Assembly: GCA_027346765.1 (NCBI GenBank)
Contig: DAIERN010000083.1
Coordinates: 1-6,326 of the forward strand
DNA: 6,326 nucleotides
DNA from: Chloroflexota bacterium
GTDB taxonomy: Bacteria; Chloroflexota; Limnocylindria; Limnocylindrales; CSP1-4
Reading direction: 5' to 3'
This document shows positions 1 to 5,994 of the stretch, in pieces. A program made the position numbers and the translations under genes. Within the stretch, counting starts at the first letter, position 1, and each line of letters starts with the position of its first letter. The notes beneath the pieces were generated by a model. It was not told the origin of the DNA and did no database searches. It saw only the letters and a program-made list of their open reading frames with translations.

Positions 1-1
1 A

Positions 2-964
2 CTGGCGTTTCTGGCTCGGCTGGGTGTCGCCGTCGAAGTCGCCGGCACGGTCGGTCTGGCGGCATGGTTGCTGCTGACTGACCGCCATCAGGACGTCGGC
101 GTGATCTTCCAGACCAGCGGCGCTGGCGCCGGTGACTACTTTGGGGCGTTCCTGGCCGCCGGTCTAGCGGCGGTCTGGGTGTTCTACGGCTTCGAAGCGT
201 GCGGCGACATCGCCGAGGAAGTTCACGATCCCTCGACCAAGGTGCCGCGGGCAATGATGTGGACGCTCCTCGTGGGTGGCGTGACCACGATCTTCCTTGT
301 CTTCGCGCTGATTCTTGCAGTGCCTGACATTGCTGCGGTCATCGCCGGCACTGATGCGACGCCCATTGACTCGATCCTGGCATCGCAATTCGGCGACGTT
401 GGCTCCAAGATCGCGCTCGCCTTCATCCTGTTCGCCTTCGTGTCGTGCACGATCGCGATCCAGGGCGCGTCGGTGCGGCTGGTTTACTCGTTCGCCCGCG
501 ACGGGATGATCCCCGGTGCACAGATGCTGTCACGGGTCAATCCGCGCTTCCACATGCCGCCAGGCGCGGTCGTGGTGGCGGTGGTCATCCCGGTGATCAT
601 CACGCTCCTGCCGTCGGCAACAGTGGCCAAGATCATCACCTTTGCAACGGTGGGCATCTACCTGGGCTTCCAGGCAGTCGTCCTCGCGGCGATCATCGCA
701 CGCCGTCGCGGCTGGGTGCCCAGCGGCAAGTTCTCGCTCGGCCGATGGGGCATGGCCGTGAACCTTCTGGCGTTGGTCTATGGGGTGTCGGCAATCATCA
801 TCCTGTCGCTGAAGACACCGGCCGCGACCGATGACTTCTTCGACAAGTGGCTCGTGCCGGTCAGCGCGGGCGTCGTGGCCTTGATCGGCCTCGCGTGGTT
901 GCTGATCGCCCGACCCACGGTCAAGGTCCAGGAGGATGCTGCGGCAGATACCGCCAGCGCATAA
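2..964 (+). CDS. APC-superfamily amino acid permease, C-terminal part (5' end outside window)
   Basis: This is the C-terminal 320 residues of a secondary transporter in the cytoplasmic membrane. The frame is open from base 2, so the TTG at 68 is an internal codon rather than a start. Seen: repeated long hydrophobic segments (near residues 50-65, 85-108, 134-156, 181-205, 207-230, 244-266 and 281-300 of the fragment), the YGFEACGDIAEEVHDP stretch with a following PRAM, and the loop SFARDGMIPG followed by a conserved-looking NPRFHMPP. Established: this arrangement is typical of the amino acid-polyamine-organocation superfamily (AA_permease_2 type), which imports amino acids or related amines by proton or sodium symport or by exchange. 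The C-terminus is a short cytoplasmic tail rich in Ala and Asp. Substrate cannot be assigned. A strong hairpin follows 20 nt after the stop, and the next gene is convergent, so this gene ends its transcription unit. Confidence 0.9.
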   Translation: MAFLARLGVAVEVAGTVGLAAWLLLTDRHQDVGVIFQTSGAGAGDYFGAFLAAGLAAVWVFYGFEACGDIAEEVHDPSTKVPRAMMWTLLVGGVTTIFLVFALILAVPDIAAVIAGTDATPIDSILASQFGDVGSKIALAFILFAFVSCTIAIQGASVRLVYSFARDGMIPGAQMLSRVNPRFHMPPGAVVVAVVIPVIITLLPSATVAKIITFATVGIYLGFQAVVLAAIIARRRGWVPSGKFSLGRWGMAVNLLALVYGVSAIIILSLKTPAATDDFFDKWLVPVSAGVVALIGLAWLLIARPTVKVQEDAAADTASA

Positions 965-983
965 CCCCCACTGGGTTCAGTAC

Positions 984-1016
984 AGAAAGCGGCTCCGGGG
1001 TCCGGGGCCGCTTTCT
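984..1016 (+). terminator. Intrinsic terminator hairpin after the permease
   Basis: A 15-bp stem pairs 984-998 with 1002-1016 around a GGT loop. All pairs are Watson-Crick except one T-G. The descending arm ends in CTTTCTT, a short broken T-run, and the ascending arm begins AGAAAG. The hairpin lies between two convergent genes (stops at 964 on + and 1048 on -). Its outer A/T-rich pairs could therefore serve terminators on both strands, although the T-run is better on the + strand. Confidence 0.8.
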
Positions 1017-1047
1017 TGGTTGAAGGGCTACGGCAGCGCGGCGCCTC

Positions 1048-1638
1048 TTAAGGGGTCGGGGTGGCCGTAGGGAGCGGAGTCCAGCCCGGCTGGGGGATGC
1101 ACAGGACGTCGCCCGGCCGGATGTCGCTGTAGTCCTGCCGGCCGGGGAAAGGCAAGCCGTTGAAATCGGCGATATCGGTCGGGCTGACGCCGTACGTCTC
1201 GCCGATCTTGACCAGGAAGTCGCCTGACTTGACGGTGTACGCCTCGTAGCCGCCGCACTTGAGGCTGGGGTCAGGGATCACCAGCACGTCGCCCGCGTGG
1301 ATGATGTAGTTGGGCGGCAGGAGCTGTGGGTTGGCCGCGATCAGGTCCGCCACTGAGATGCCGTACTTGTTGGCGATGAGCGTCAGGTTGTCACCCGCCT
1401 CAACGGTGTAGGTGCCACCCAGGCTGGGCCGGACGGTAGGCGCAGGTGAGGGCGTCGCGCTCTCGAGCGGGCTGGGCCTGGCAGTGAACGTGGGCAGCGG
1501 CCCGGTGTTGGGCGGCGGGGTTGGCGACGCGTTGGCGCCACCGGGCACGGCCAGCAGGTTCGTGAACAGGCCGACGCCGATGACGGTCGTCGCGACGGCG
1601 ACCACAAGCAGCGTGTTGACCACGAGGGAAAGGCGCAT
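1048..1638 (-). CDS. Membrane-anchored protein with two LysM domains
   Basis: A 196-residue envelope protein. Seen: an N-terminal hydrophobic segment (about residues 5-28) after a short MRLS start, fitting a signal anchor or uncleaved signal peptide; a Pro/Thr/Ser-rich linker (about 38-72); a first LysM domain (about 76-122, opening with YTVEAGDNL and ending GDVLVIP); a second LysM domain (about 132-182, opening with YTVKSGDFL and ending GDVLCIP); and a short PTATPTP tail. Cys128 and Cys180 bracket the second domain and could form a disulfide. Established: LysM modules bind N-acetylglucosamine-containing glycans such as peptidoglycan. There is no catalytic domain, so the role is probably structural or adaptor. 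It starts 25 nt after the HAD phosphatase stop and is the last gene of the run. The ATG has no clear Shine-Dalgarno sequence. A TAAACT box ends 7 nt before the ATG, which could mean an internal promoter and a near-leaderless message, but no -35 is evident. Confidence 0.88.
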   Translation of the reverse strand: MRLSLVVNTLLVVAVATTVIGVGLFTNLLAVPGGANASPTPPPNTGPLPTFTARPSPLESATPSPAPTVRPSLGGTYTVEAGDNLTLIANKYGISVADLIAANPQLLPPNYIIHAGDVLVIPDPSLKCGGYEAYTVKSGDFLVKIGETYGVSPTDIADFNGLPFPGRQDYSDIRPGDVLCIPQPGWTPLPTATPTP

Positions 1639-1663
1639 CTCTCAGAGTTTAGTCAACGGGGGC

Positions 1664-2515
1664 TCAGCCTGCGCTTGCGCGACCGGGCGTGGTGCGACCC
1701 GCACCCCACACCTCGGGACCGCAGATGAACGGCCGCGGCGCCACGGCGTGCGCGGCGCGCCAGGCTGGCATCTCAGCGAGGGAGCGCGGCAGCCGGCCGT
1801 CGTCAAACATCGCGTCCACCTGCGCGCGCACGTCTGCGAAATCGCGCCATTCATGGAACGGCCAACCCTCGTTCATGCAGATGCGGACGAGCGCGCCCGT
1901 GGCAAACGTGACGTCGGCATGCGCGGCCGCGTAGCGATCGCTGGTGCCGTCACCGATGAACACGACCACCCGGCCCGCCTCGTGGTGCAGCCGGACTCGC
2001 TCGCGCTTGCACGTTCCACACACGAAGCACGCCGGATGGCTATACGGAAACGACATGCCCGCGCCGCCGTCGGCGACGGTGTTGTCGTTGGTCGCGACCG
2101 GGACGTCGGCCAGGCCCAACGCCGCGAGATTCGATCGAACGTAGAAGCCAAGGCCGTCGCTCACGACCTCGACCAATGCGCCGCGATCGCGGGCGGCCTG
2201 CACGAACGCGGCGAACGTGGTGTCCTGCGGCATGGCCGCAGCCTCTGTGCGAAGCAGCTCGGCGTCGTGCGGCAGGACCTCCATGTCCCACTGCATCAAC
2301 TCGCGCGAGCCGACCATGCCGGCGTCGTATTGCGCGTCCTTGCGGGCGATCTCAGCCTTATCCGGGAAGTGCCGCGTCAGCAGCTCGTCGCCGATATCGA
2401 CGAGCGAGATGGTGCCGTCGTAATCGACCAGGAAGCTGACCGGGGCTCCGCCAGCTGGGTCGGCCGGTGCCGGTATTCCGGCCCGGTCGGGCGTGTCGGC
2501 CGGGAGCTTGCTCAG
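1664..2515 (-). CDS. HAD-superfamily phosphatase, MtnX-like (subfamily IB); probable CTG start
   Basis: A soluble phosphatase of about 283 residues. Seen, counting from the proposed CTG: motif I FLVDYDGTIS with nucleophile Asp31 and acid/base Asp33; motif II VEVVSDG with Ser119; a Cys cluster CFVCGTCKRER (Cys163, Cys166, Cys169, with Lys170 a candidate motif III lysine); and motif IV FIGDGTSDR (Asp189, Asp193). Established: this set matches the 2-hydroxy-3-keto-5-methylthiopentenyl-1-phosphate phosphatase/phosphoserine-phosphatase-like HAD group; MtnX acts in methionine salvage. No other salvage gene is in the window, so the substrate is unknown. The first ATG in frame (2317) lies after motif I and would give a dead enzyme. 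Between the preceding in-frame stop (near 2570) and motif I there is no ATG, GTG or TTG. A CTG at 2515-2513 overlaps the upstream TGA as CTGA and is preceded 12 nt upstream by GGAGG, so I chose it. The first 25 residues from there are Pro/Ala-rich and not family-like, so the start is less certain than the function. Confidence 0.82.
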   Translation of the reverse strand: MSKLPADTPDRAGIPAPADPAGGAPVSFLVDYDGTISLVDIGDELLTRHFPDKAEIARKDAQYDAGMVGSRELMQWDMEVLPHDAELLRTEAAAMPQDTTFAAFVQAARDRGALVEVVSDGLGFYVRSNLAALGLADVPVATNDNTVADGGAGMSFPYSHPACFVCGTCKRERVRLHHEAGRVVVFIGDGTSDRYAAAHADVTFATGALVRICMNEGWPFHEWRDFADVRAQVDAMFDDGRLPRSLAEMPAWRAAHAVAPRPFICGPEVWGAGRTTPGRASAG

Positions 2516-2697
2516 GCCTGGCTGTCGCCTCCGCTGGCGGCGTCGGTGGAATCCATGTCCAGCTCGATCGCGTCGTCATCGGCTTCCTCGGTCAGCTTCA
2601 GCCAGATGAAGAGTCCGGCGAGAGCCACGAGCGGTATGACGACGACCGCTGCAAGGAGCAGCAGGATGAGCATGAGAAGCAGTCTTATGAGTCGCAT
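2512..2697 (-). CDS. Small single-helix membrane protein with acidic C-terminal tail
   Basis: A 61-residue protein of no recognised family. Seen: one long hydrophobic helix (about residues 4-33, mostly Leu, Val and Ala) after MRLIR, then a cytoplasmic- or exterior-facing tail rich in Asp and Glu (EEADDDAIELDMD) and ending in Ser, Gly and Asp. By the positive-inside rule the N-terminus is cytoplasmic and the acidic tail is outside, but this is inference. The ATG at 2697-2695 is chosen because a full AGGAGG (2710-2705) sits 7 nt before it; a longer reading from 2799 adds 34 residues of Arg/Pro-rich sequence with no better signal. Its stop overlaps the proposed CTG start of the HAD gene, which suggests translational coupling. 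Confidence 0.75.
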   Translation of the reverse strand: MRLIRLLLMLILLLLAAVVVIPLVALAGLFIWLKLTEEADDDAIELDMDSTDAASGGDSQA

Positions 2698-2698
2698 C

Positions 2699-2712
2699 AC
2701 AGGACCTCCTGT
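2699..2712 (-). promoter_or_regulatory. Shine-Dalgarno sequence inside a short inverted repeat
   Basis: The AGGAGG at 2710-2705 serves the 61-residue membrane protein. It lies within ACAGGA-GG-TCCTGT, a 6-bp dyad with a 2-nt centre ending one or two bases before the ATG. If the mRNA folds here (effective stem about 4-5 bp with a slightly larger loop) the ribosome-binding site would be partly masked. This may also be chance, since AGGAGG next to TCCT is a common arrangement. Confidence 0.4.
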
Positions 2713-2767
2713 CACTGGGCGTGTCCAGCGTAGCGCATGCGGAGCGTAGGGGGCCCGGGCAGGCCGA

Positions 2768-3265
2768 TCAGCTACCCCGGGCGCGCGCTCCAGCGGCAAT
2801 CATCGCCGCCATCTCATCGCGGGTGAACTCGACGATCATGTGCCGCAGCCCGGCGCGCGTCTGCATCAGCAGCCGCACCACGAATTGCTGTTCCTGCTCG
2901 AAGAAGAACACGTCGCGCGGCTGTTGCTGGTCGAGGTAGACACCCAGCGCGCGCAACGCCGGCTCGTAGAACGAGGGCAAGCTATCGGCTGGCGGCGCTC
3001 CCTTGGGCCGGCGGCGCGCGACGGCCTCTTCGACGAAGCGCGCGATGTCATCCTCGCGCAGCACCACGGTCTCCTTGCGCAGGCCAGCGGCCGGATCCTG
3101 CCATACCTGCCGCTCGTCCTCGATGAGGGTCAGGCCCTGGATGATGAAGCCGTCCTCGGTCTCGTTGAGCGTGATCTCGCGCATGCCGCGCTGATCAAGC
3201 AGCGCGCCGATCGAACGCAGCACTTCCTCGTAGTTCTGGCGCGGCGCCCCTTCGTAGATGCGCAT
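2768..3265 (-). CDS. Conserved-looking hypothetical protein made of two copies of one domain
   Basis: A 165-residue soluble protein with no signal peptide or membrane segment; I do not recognise the family. Seen: residues 12-40 and 100-128 align without gaps at an offset of 88, sharing Tyr, Glu, Leu-Arg, Gly, Leu-Asp-Gln, Arg, Glu-x-Glu and Phe (12 of 29 identical). After an extra stretch in the first copy, AGLR at 60-63 matches AGLR at 138-141, followed by matching Val, Asp and Ala. Each copy therefore runs helix (YExxLRxxGxxLDQ), then beta strands (ExExxF and onward), then a second helix (D..A). The link between copies (about 84-98) is Arg/Pro-rich. The ATG lies 7 nt after the LCP stop, so the two are almost certainly co-transcribed. 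No strong Shine-Dalgarno sequence precedes it; re-initiation after the LCP gene is likely. Function is unknown. Confidence 0.8.
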   Translation of the reverse strand: MRIYEGAPRQNYEEVLRSIGALLDQRGMREITLNETEDGFIIQGLTLIEDERQVWQDPAAGLRKETVVLREDDIARFVEEAVARRRPKGAPPADSLPSFYEPALRALGVYLDQQQPRDVFFFEQEQQFVVRLLMQTRAGLRHMIVEFTRDEMAAMIAAGARARGS

Positions 3266-3272
3266 CAGCTAC

Positions 3273-4829
3273 TCAGCACGGACTCGGCGGGCCTGACGGC
3301 TCAGGGCTGCTCGAGGGCAGCTCCATAGGGCTCGCGGACGGTACGGCGCCGCCACTCTTGTACAGGCTCTTGGTGCCGAACACCTCGATCGACAGCGCCG
3401 CGATGGCGTCGAGCTTCAGAATTTGGACGGAGCGTCCATTGGTCTGGTCGAGAGGCGGATGCGTGGCCCACAGCGGCGGCTGGAACACGTACTGGCCGGT
3501 CGGGTTGTCCTGCACCTTGCTCGCCAGCGCGAGCAGCTGATCGATGTTGTCGGATGGGAAGTTCGTGTGCACCAGGCCTCCGACCGTGCTGACGATCTCC
3601 GGCAGTCGCGCCAGATTCTGTGGAGAAAGTATCGCCGAGCGCACCGCGCTTAGAAGCTGCTGCTGGCGCCTGGCGCGGGCGAAGTCGCTGCTGCCGTGGC
3701 GCGACCGGGCGAAGGCAAGCGCGTTCTGACCGTCCAGGTGGTACTCACCGGGGGCGAGTGAGTAGCCCACGTGCCCGTCGGCCCAGTGGTAGCCCGGATC
3801 GTCGATCAGCTTGGAGTTGCAGATGTCCACCCCGCCCACCTCGTCGATCAGCTGCGGGAAGCCGCAGATGTTGATCGACGCGTAGTAGTCGATGGGAATG
3901 CCTAGCATGTAGCCGATCTCGTATGCCAGGGCCGGCTGGCCGGGCTCAGGGAAGACCTCGGGGTGCTGCTTGGTATAGCCGGCGAAGGTGTTCAGCTTCC
4001 AGTAGCCGGGCATCGTCCCGCCCACGTACAGCGGGAAGCCGGTCACGTCGCGCGGGAAGCTGAACTCGTACAGCTCGCCGGTGGCGGCGTTGGCGCTCAC
4101 GACGATCATCGTGTCGGTGTTGGCGCCGGTCACCAGACCGCCGGCGCAGCGGGTGTCGAGGCCCAGCAGCAGCACGTTGAGCCAGCCGTCATCCTGGGCG
4201 TCGAGCTTGGTGATGTCGAACGAGGGCGTGGGGCCGGGGATGATCGACGCCGGCGGTTCGGTCGGCTCGGGCGTGTCGTCGGGCGGGTTGGTGAGGCCGG
4301 AAGGTGGCACGGTGGCGCTGGGGGTGGGACCGCCTGTGCCCGGAGTCGGCGTCGGCTGTTCGGGGCAGCCCAGGGTGGGATCGCAATTGGCGCCGAAGCT
4401 GCGGTCGGCGACGGACAGGCGGTACATCCAATCGGCGCCGTAGAGGGTGCCGGCGGCGAGGGCAACGACCAGGATCACGGGGACGATCGCGGCGCTGGGG
4501 CGGCCGGTGCGCAGGCCTGATCGCCACGCGTTCAGGACGTTGATGATCCACCAGACGCCGCCCAGCAACAGCACCAGCGCCGCCCCCAGCGCGATCGTGG
4601 GGTTGAGCAGCTTGGCACCGGTGCGGTTGACGCCGTCGAGCACCACCAGGAGCAGCACGCCACCGATCACCAGGAGGACAGGCAGGGCGAAGGTCAGCGC
4701 GGCCCGGCGGTTGCGTAGGTAAGCCTGGCCGAGACCGGGGAAGAGGAAGCTCAGCGCCGCTGCCACGACGCCTGAGCCGGCGGCTTGGCCGGACAGGTCC
4801 ATCCGAAGGGAGCGGTCATAACGATTCAA
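3273..4829 (-). CDS. LytR-CpsA-Psr (LCP) family cell-wall glycopolymer transferase
   Basis: A 518-residue membrane protein. Seen: about four hydrophobic segments at the N-terminus (near 20-37 with FPGLGQAYL, 45-65, 78-99 and 113-130), a Cys-containing Pro/Thr/Ser-rich linker (about 145-203), then an outward-facing LCP domain (about 215-400) and a Pro/Ser-rich tail ending in Cys. The LCP signatures are complete: GLDTR (223-227), NTDT (237-240), FPRD (258-261), KLN (278-280) and FARSRHGSSDFARARRQQ (373-390), giving the Arg and Asp residues that hold the polyprenyl pyrophosphate and metal. Established: LCP enzymes move glycopolymers from undecaprenyl or decaprenyl carriers to peptidoglycan or arabinogalactan. 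Classical members have one membrane helix, so the four-helix front is unusual. The start is a TTG with AGGAGG (4847-4842) 12 nt upstream; the first ATG is codon 10 and lacks a ribosome-binding site. It is the first gene of the minus-strand run. Confidence 0.92.
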   Translation of the reverse strand: MNRYDRSLRMDLSGQAAGSGVVAAALSFLFPGLGQAYLRNRRAALTFALPVLLVIGGVLLLVVLDGVNRTGAKLLNPTIALGAALVLLLGGVWWIINVLNAWRSGLRTGRPSAAIVPVILVVALAAGTLYGADWMYRLSVADRSFGANCDPTLGCPEQPTPTPGTGGPTPSATVPPSGLTNPPDDTPEPTEPPASIIPGPTPSFDITKLDAQDDGWLNVLLLGLDTRCAGGLVTGANTDTMIVVSANAATGELYEFSFPRDVTGFPLYVGGTMPGYWKLNTFAGYTKQHPEVFPEPGQPALAYEIGYMLGIPIDYYASINICGFPQLIDEVGGVDICNSKLIDDPGYHWADGHVGYSLAPGEYHLDGQNALAFARSRHGSSDFARARRQQQLLSAVRSAILSPQNLARLPEIVSTVGGLVHTNFPSDNIDQLLALASKVQDNPTGQYVFQPPLWATHPPLDQTNGRSVQILKLDAIAALSIEVFGTKSLYKSGGAVPSASPMELPSSSPEPSGPPSPC

Positions 4830-4841
4830 ACCTGGGGCGGG

Positions 4842-4847
4842 CCTCCT
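4842..4847 (-). promoter_or_regulatory. Ribosome-binding site of the LCP gene
   Basis: AGGAGG reads on the minus strand, 12 nt before the TTG chosen as start. The spacing is on the long side, but no other start codon in the LCP frame lies nearer, and this is the only full Shine-Dalgarno sequence in the region. Confidence 0.6.
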
Positions 4848-4860
4848 ACGGCGCGGATGC

Positions 4861-4908
4861 CGAACCTCTGCTGGTTCGCTCTAACTCTATGCGTCAGCCG
4901 CTTGACGC
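4861..4908. promoter_or_regulatory. Pair of inverted repeats in the divergent spacer; possible operators
   Basis: Two perfect 6-bp dyads each have a 6-nt spacer: CGAACC (4861-4866) with GGTTCG (4873-4878), and GCGTCA (4891-4896) with TGACGC (4903-4908). Their centres are 30 bp apart, close to three helical turns. They sit between the divergent LCP and secreted-protein genes, where regulator sites would be expected. The two sequences differ, so they are not copies of one site. No regulator gene is in the window. They could equally fold in the LCP mRNA leader. Confidence 0.4.
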
Positions 4909-4943
4909 GTGACCTGCGGGTCGCGTTCCCCTCGTGCAACTGA

Positions 4944-4960
4944 CGATCGTACGGTCGGCC
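4944..4960 (+). promoter_or_regulatory. Possible -10 box and near-palindrome upstream of the secreted-protein gene
   Basis: TACGGT (4950-4955) fits the loose TANNNT -10 pattern used for leaderless genes in several high-GC phyla and ends 5 nt before an in-frame ATG at 4961. It overlaps a 14-bp near-palindrome at 4944-4957 (perfect CGTACG core, one mismatched pair). No convincing -35 is seen 17 nt upstream, so this is weak. Confidence 0.22.
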
Positions 4961-5014
4961 ATGGGGCGCCGGGGCGGGTGGTCGATGAGCTGCCCATGGG
5001 CGAACATGGCACCG

Positions 5015-5965
5015 ATGAACGCCGTGTGTTCGTCCAGCCGCAGCCGGGCAACCCCGCTCGCGCTCGGCTTGGCCTTATTGCTCCTGGCCAGCCTCGTTTC
5101 ACCGGTTGGCGCCGCGTCCGCGCCGTTTCTGCCGGAGGCGCCCAACTGCCCGGTGTTTCCGGCGAACAACGTCTGGAACAAGCCGGTCGACCGACTGGGC
5201 GTGCGGGCCGACTCGGACGTCCTCATCGCCAGCATCGGCCTGAACGCCTACCTCCACCCCGACTTCTCCTCGTACTCGGGCGGCGGCTACGGCATCCCCT
5301 ACAACGTGGTCGGCGGTGGCCGGAAGAAGGTCCGCGTCAGGTTCCAGTACGCGTCCGAATCGGACCGCGGCCCCTACCCCATCCCGCGCCGGCCCAAGAT
5401 CGAGGGCGGCAGTGATCGCCACATGCTGATCGTCGACCGCGACAAGTGCGACCTGTACGAGCTGTACGCGGTGCGCAAGACGTCGACCGGCTGGAAGGCA
5501 GGATCCGGCGCGATCTGGGATCTGCGCTCGAACGCGCTGCGGCCGTTGGGTTGGACGTCAGCCGACGCGGCCGGGCTGCCCATCCTCCCGGGGTTGGTGC
5601 GGTATGACGAGGTCGCGGCGGGCGTGATTTCGCACGCGCTGCGGTTCACGGCGCCGGTCACGCGGCGGGCGTACATCTACCCGGCGCGGCACTTTGCCGC
5701 GGACTCCAACGACGCCTCTCTGCCACCCATGGGCCTGCGCGTTCGGCTCAAGGCCTCCGTTGATCTGTCGCGCTTTGGACCACAGGCCCAGGTCCTGCTG
5801 CGCGCCCTCCAGACCTACGGCATGATCCTGGCCGACAACGGCTCACCGTGGTACGTCACCGGCGCGCCCAACGCGGGCTGGGACGACGACGACATGCACC
5901 AGCTCCAGACGCTCCACGGCTCCGATTTCGAAGCGGTCGACACCTCGTCGCTGACGAGCGGCTAG
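5015..5965 (+). CDS. Secreted protein of a conserved family of unknown function
   Basis: About 316 residues with an N-terminal signal peptide: a basic n-region (SSSRSR), a hydrophobic core (about residues 15-28) and a likely cleavage after an Ala-rich GAASA. Seen in the mature part: CPVFPANNVWNKPVD, then GIPYNVV, SDRHMLIVDRDKCDLYELY, GSGAIWDLRSNALRPLGWTS, GLPILPGLVRYDEV, ISHALRFT, YPARH, PPMGLRVRLK and ILADNGSPWYVTGAPN. These look like the well-ordered blocks of a single enzyme-like globular domain, with His, Asp and Arg in conserved-looking settings. From memory, very similar secreted or cell-wall proteins occur in actinobacteria and related phyla without an assigned function; I cannot name a reaction. 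The start is uncertain: GTG 4934 and ATGs at 4961, 4985 and 5015 are in frame, none with a good ribosome-binding site. I chose 5015 because it gives a normal-length signal peptide. The gene is divergent from the LCP gene and convergent with the partial gene at the right edge. Confidence 0.8.
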   Translation: MNAVCSSSRSRATPLALGLALLLLASLVSPVGAASAPFLPEAPNCPVFPANNVWNKPVDRLGVRADSDVLIASIGLNAYLHPDFSSYSGGGYGIPYNVVGGGRKKVRVRFQYASESDRGPYPIPRRPKIEGGSDRHMLIVDRDKCDLYELYAVRKTSTGWKAGSGAIWDLRSNALRPLGWTSADAAGLPILPGLVRYDEVAAGVISHALRFTAPVTRRAYIYPARHFAADSNDASLPPMGLRVRLKASVDLSRFGPQAQVLLRALQTYGMILADNGSPWYVTGAPNAGWDDDDMHQLQTLHGSDFEAVDTSSLTSG

Positions 5966-5994
5966 CCCGGCCGCGCGCCTCTCTTCGGGCGCCA

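Noticed and set aside
1639..1657. TTGACTAAACT upstream of the LysM gene as a full promoter
   Set aside because: The TTGACT and TAAACT boxes are directly adjacent instead of about 17 nt apart, so they cannot act together as -35 and -10. Only a weak internal -10 remains possible.
1412..2749. A 445-codon open frame on the plus strand
   Set aside because: It lies antisense to the LysM, HAD and small membrane genes, whose motifs are clear. Its translation is low-complexity with no recognisable domain. Long antisense frames are expected at this GC content.
3963..4520. A 185-codon plus-strand frame rich in Gly, Ala and Val
   Set aside because: It is antisense to the LCP coding sequence and mirrors its Pro/Thr-rich linker; no independent coding signal.
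5965..5990. GCCCG and CGGGC after the secreted-protein stop as a terminator
   Set aside because: Only a 5-bp stem with a 16-nt loop and no T-run; not convincing.
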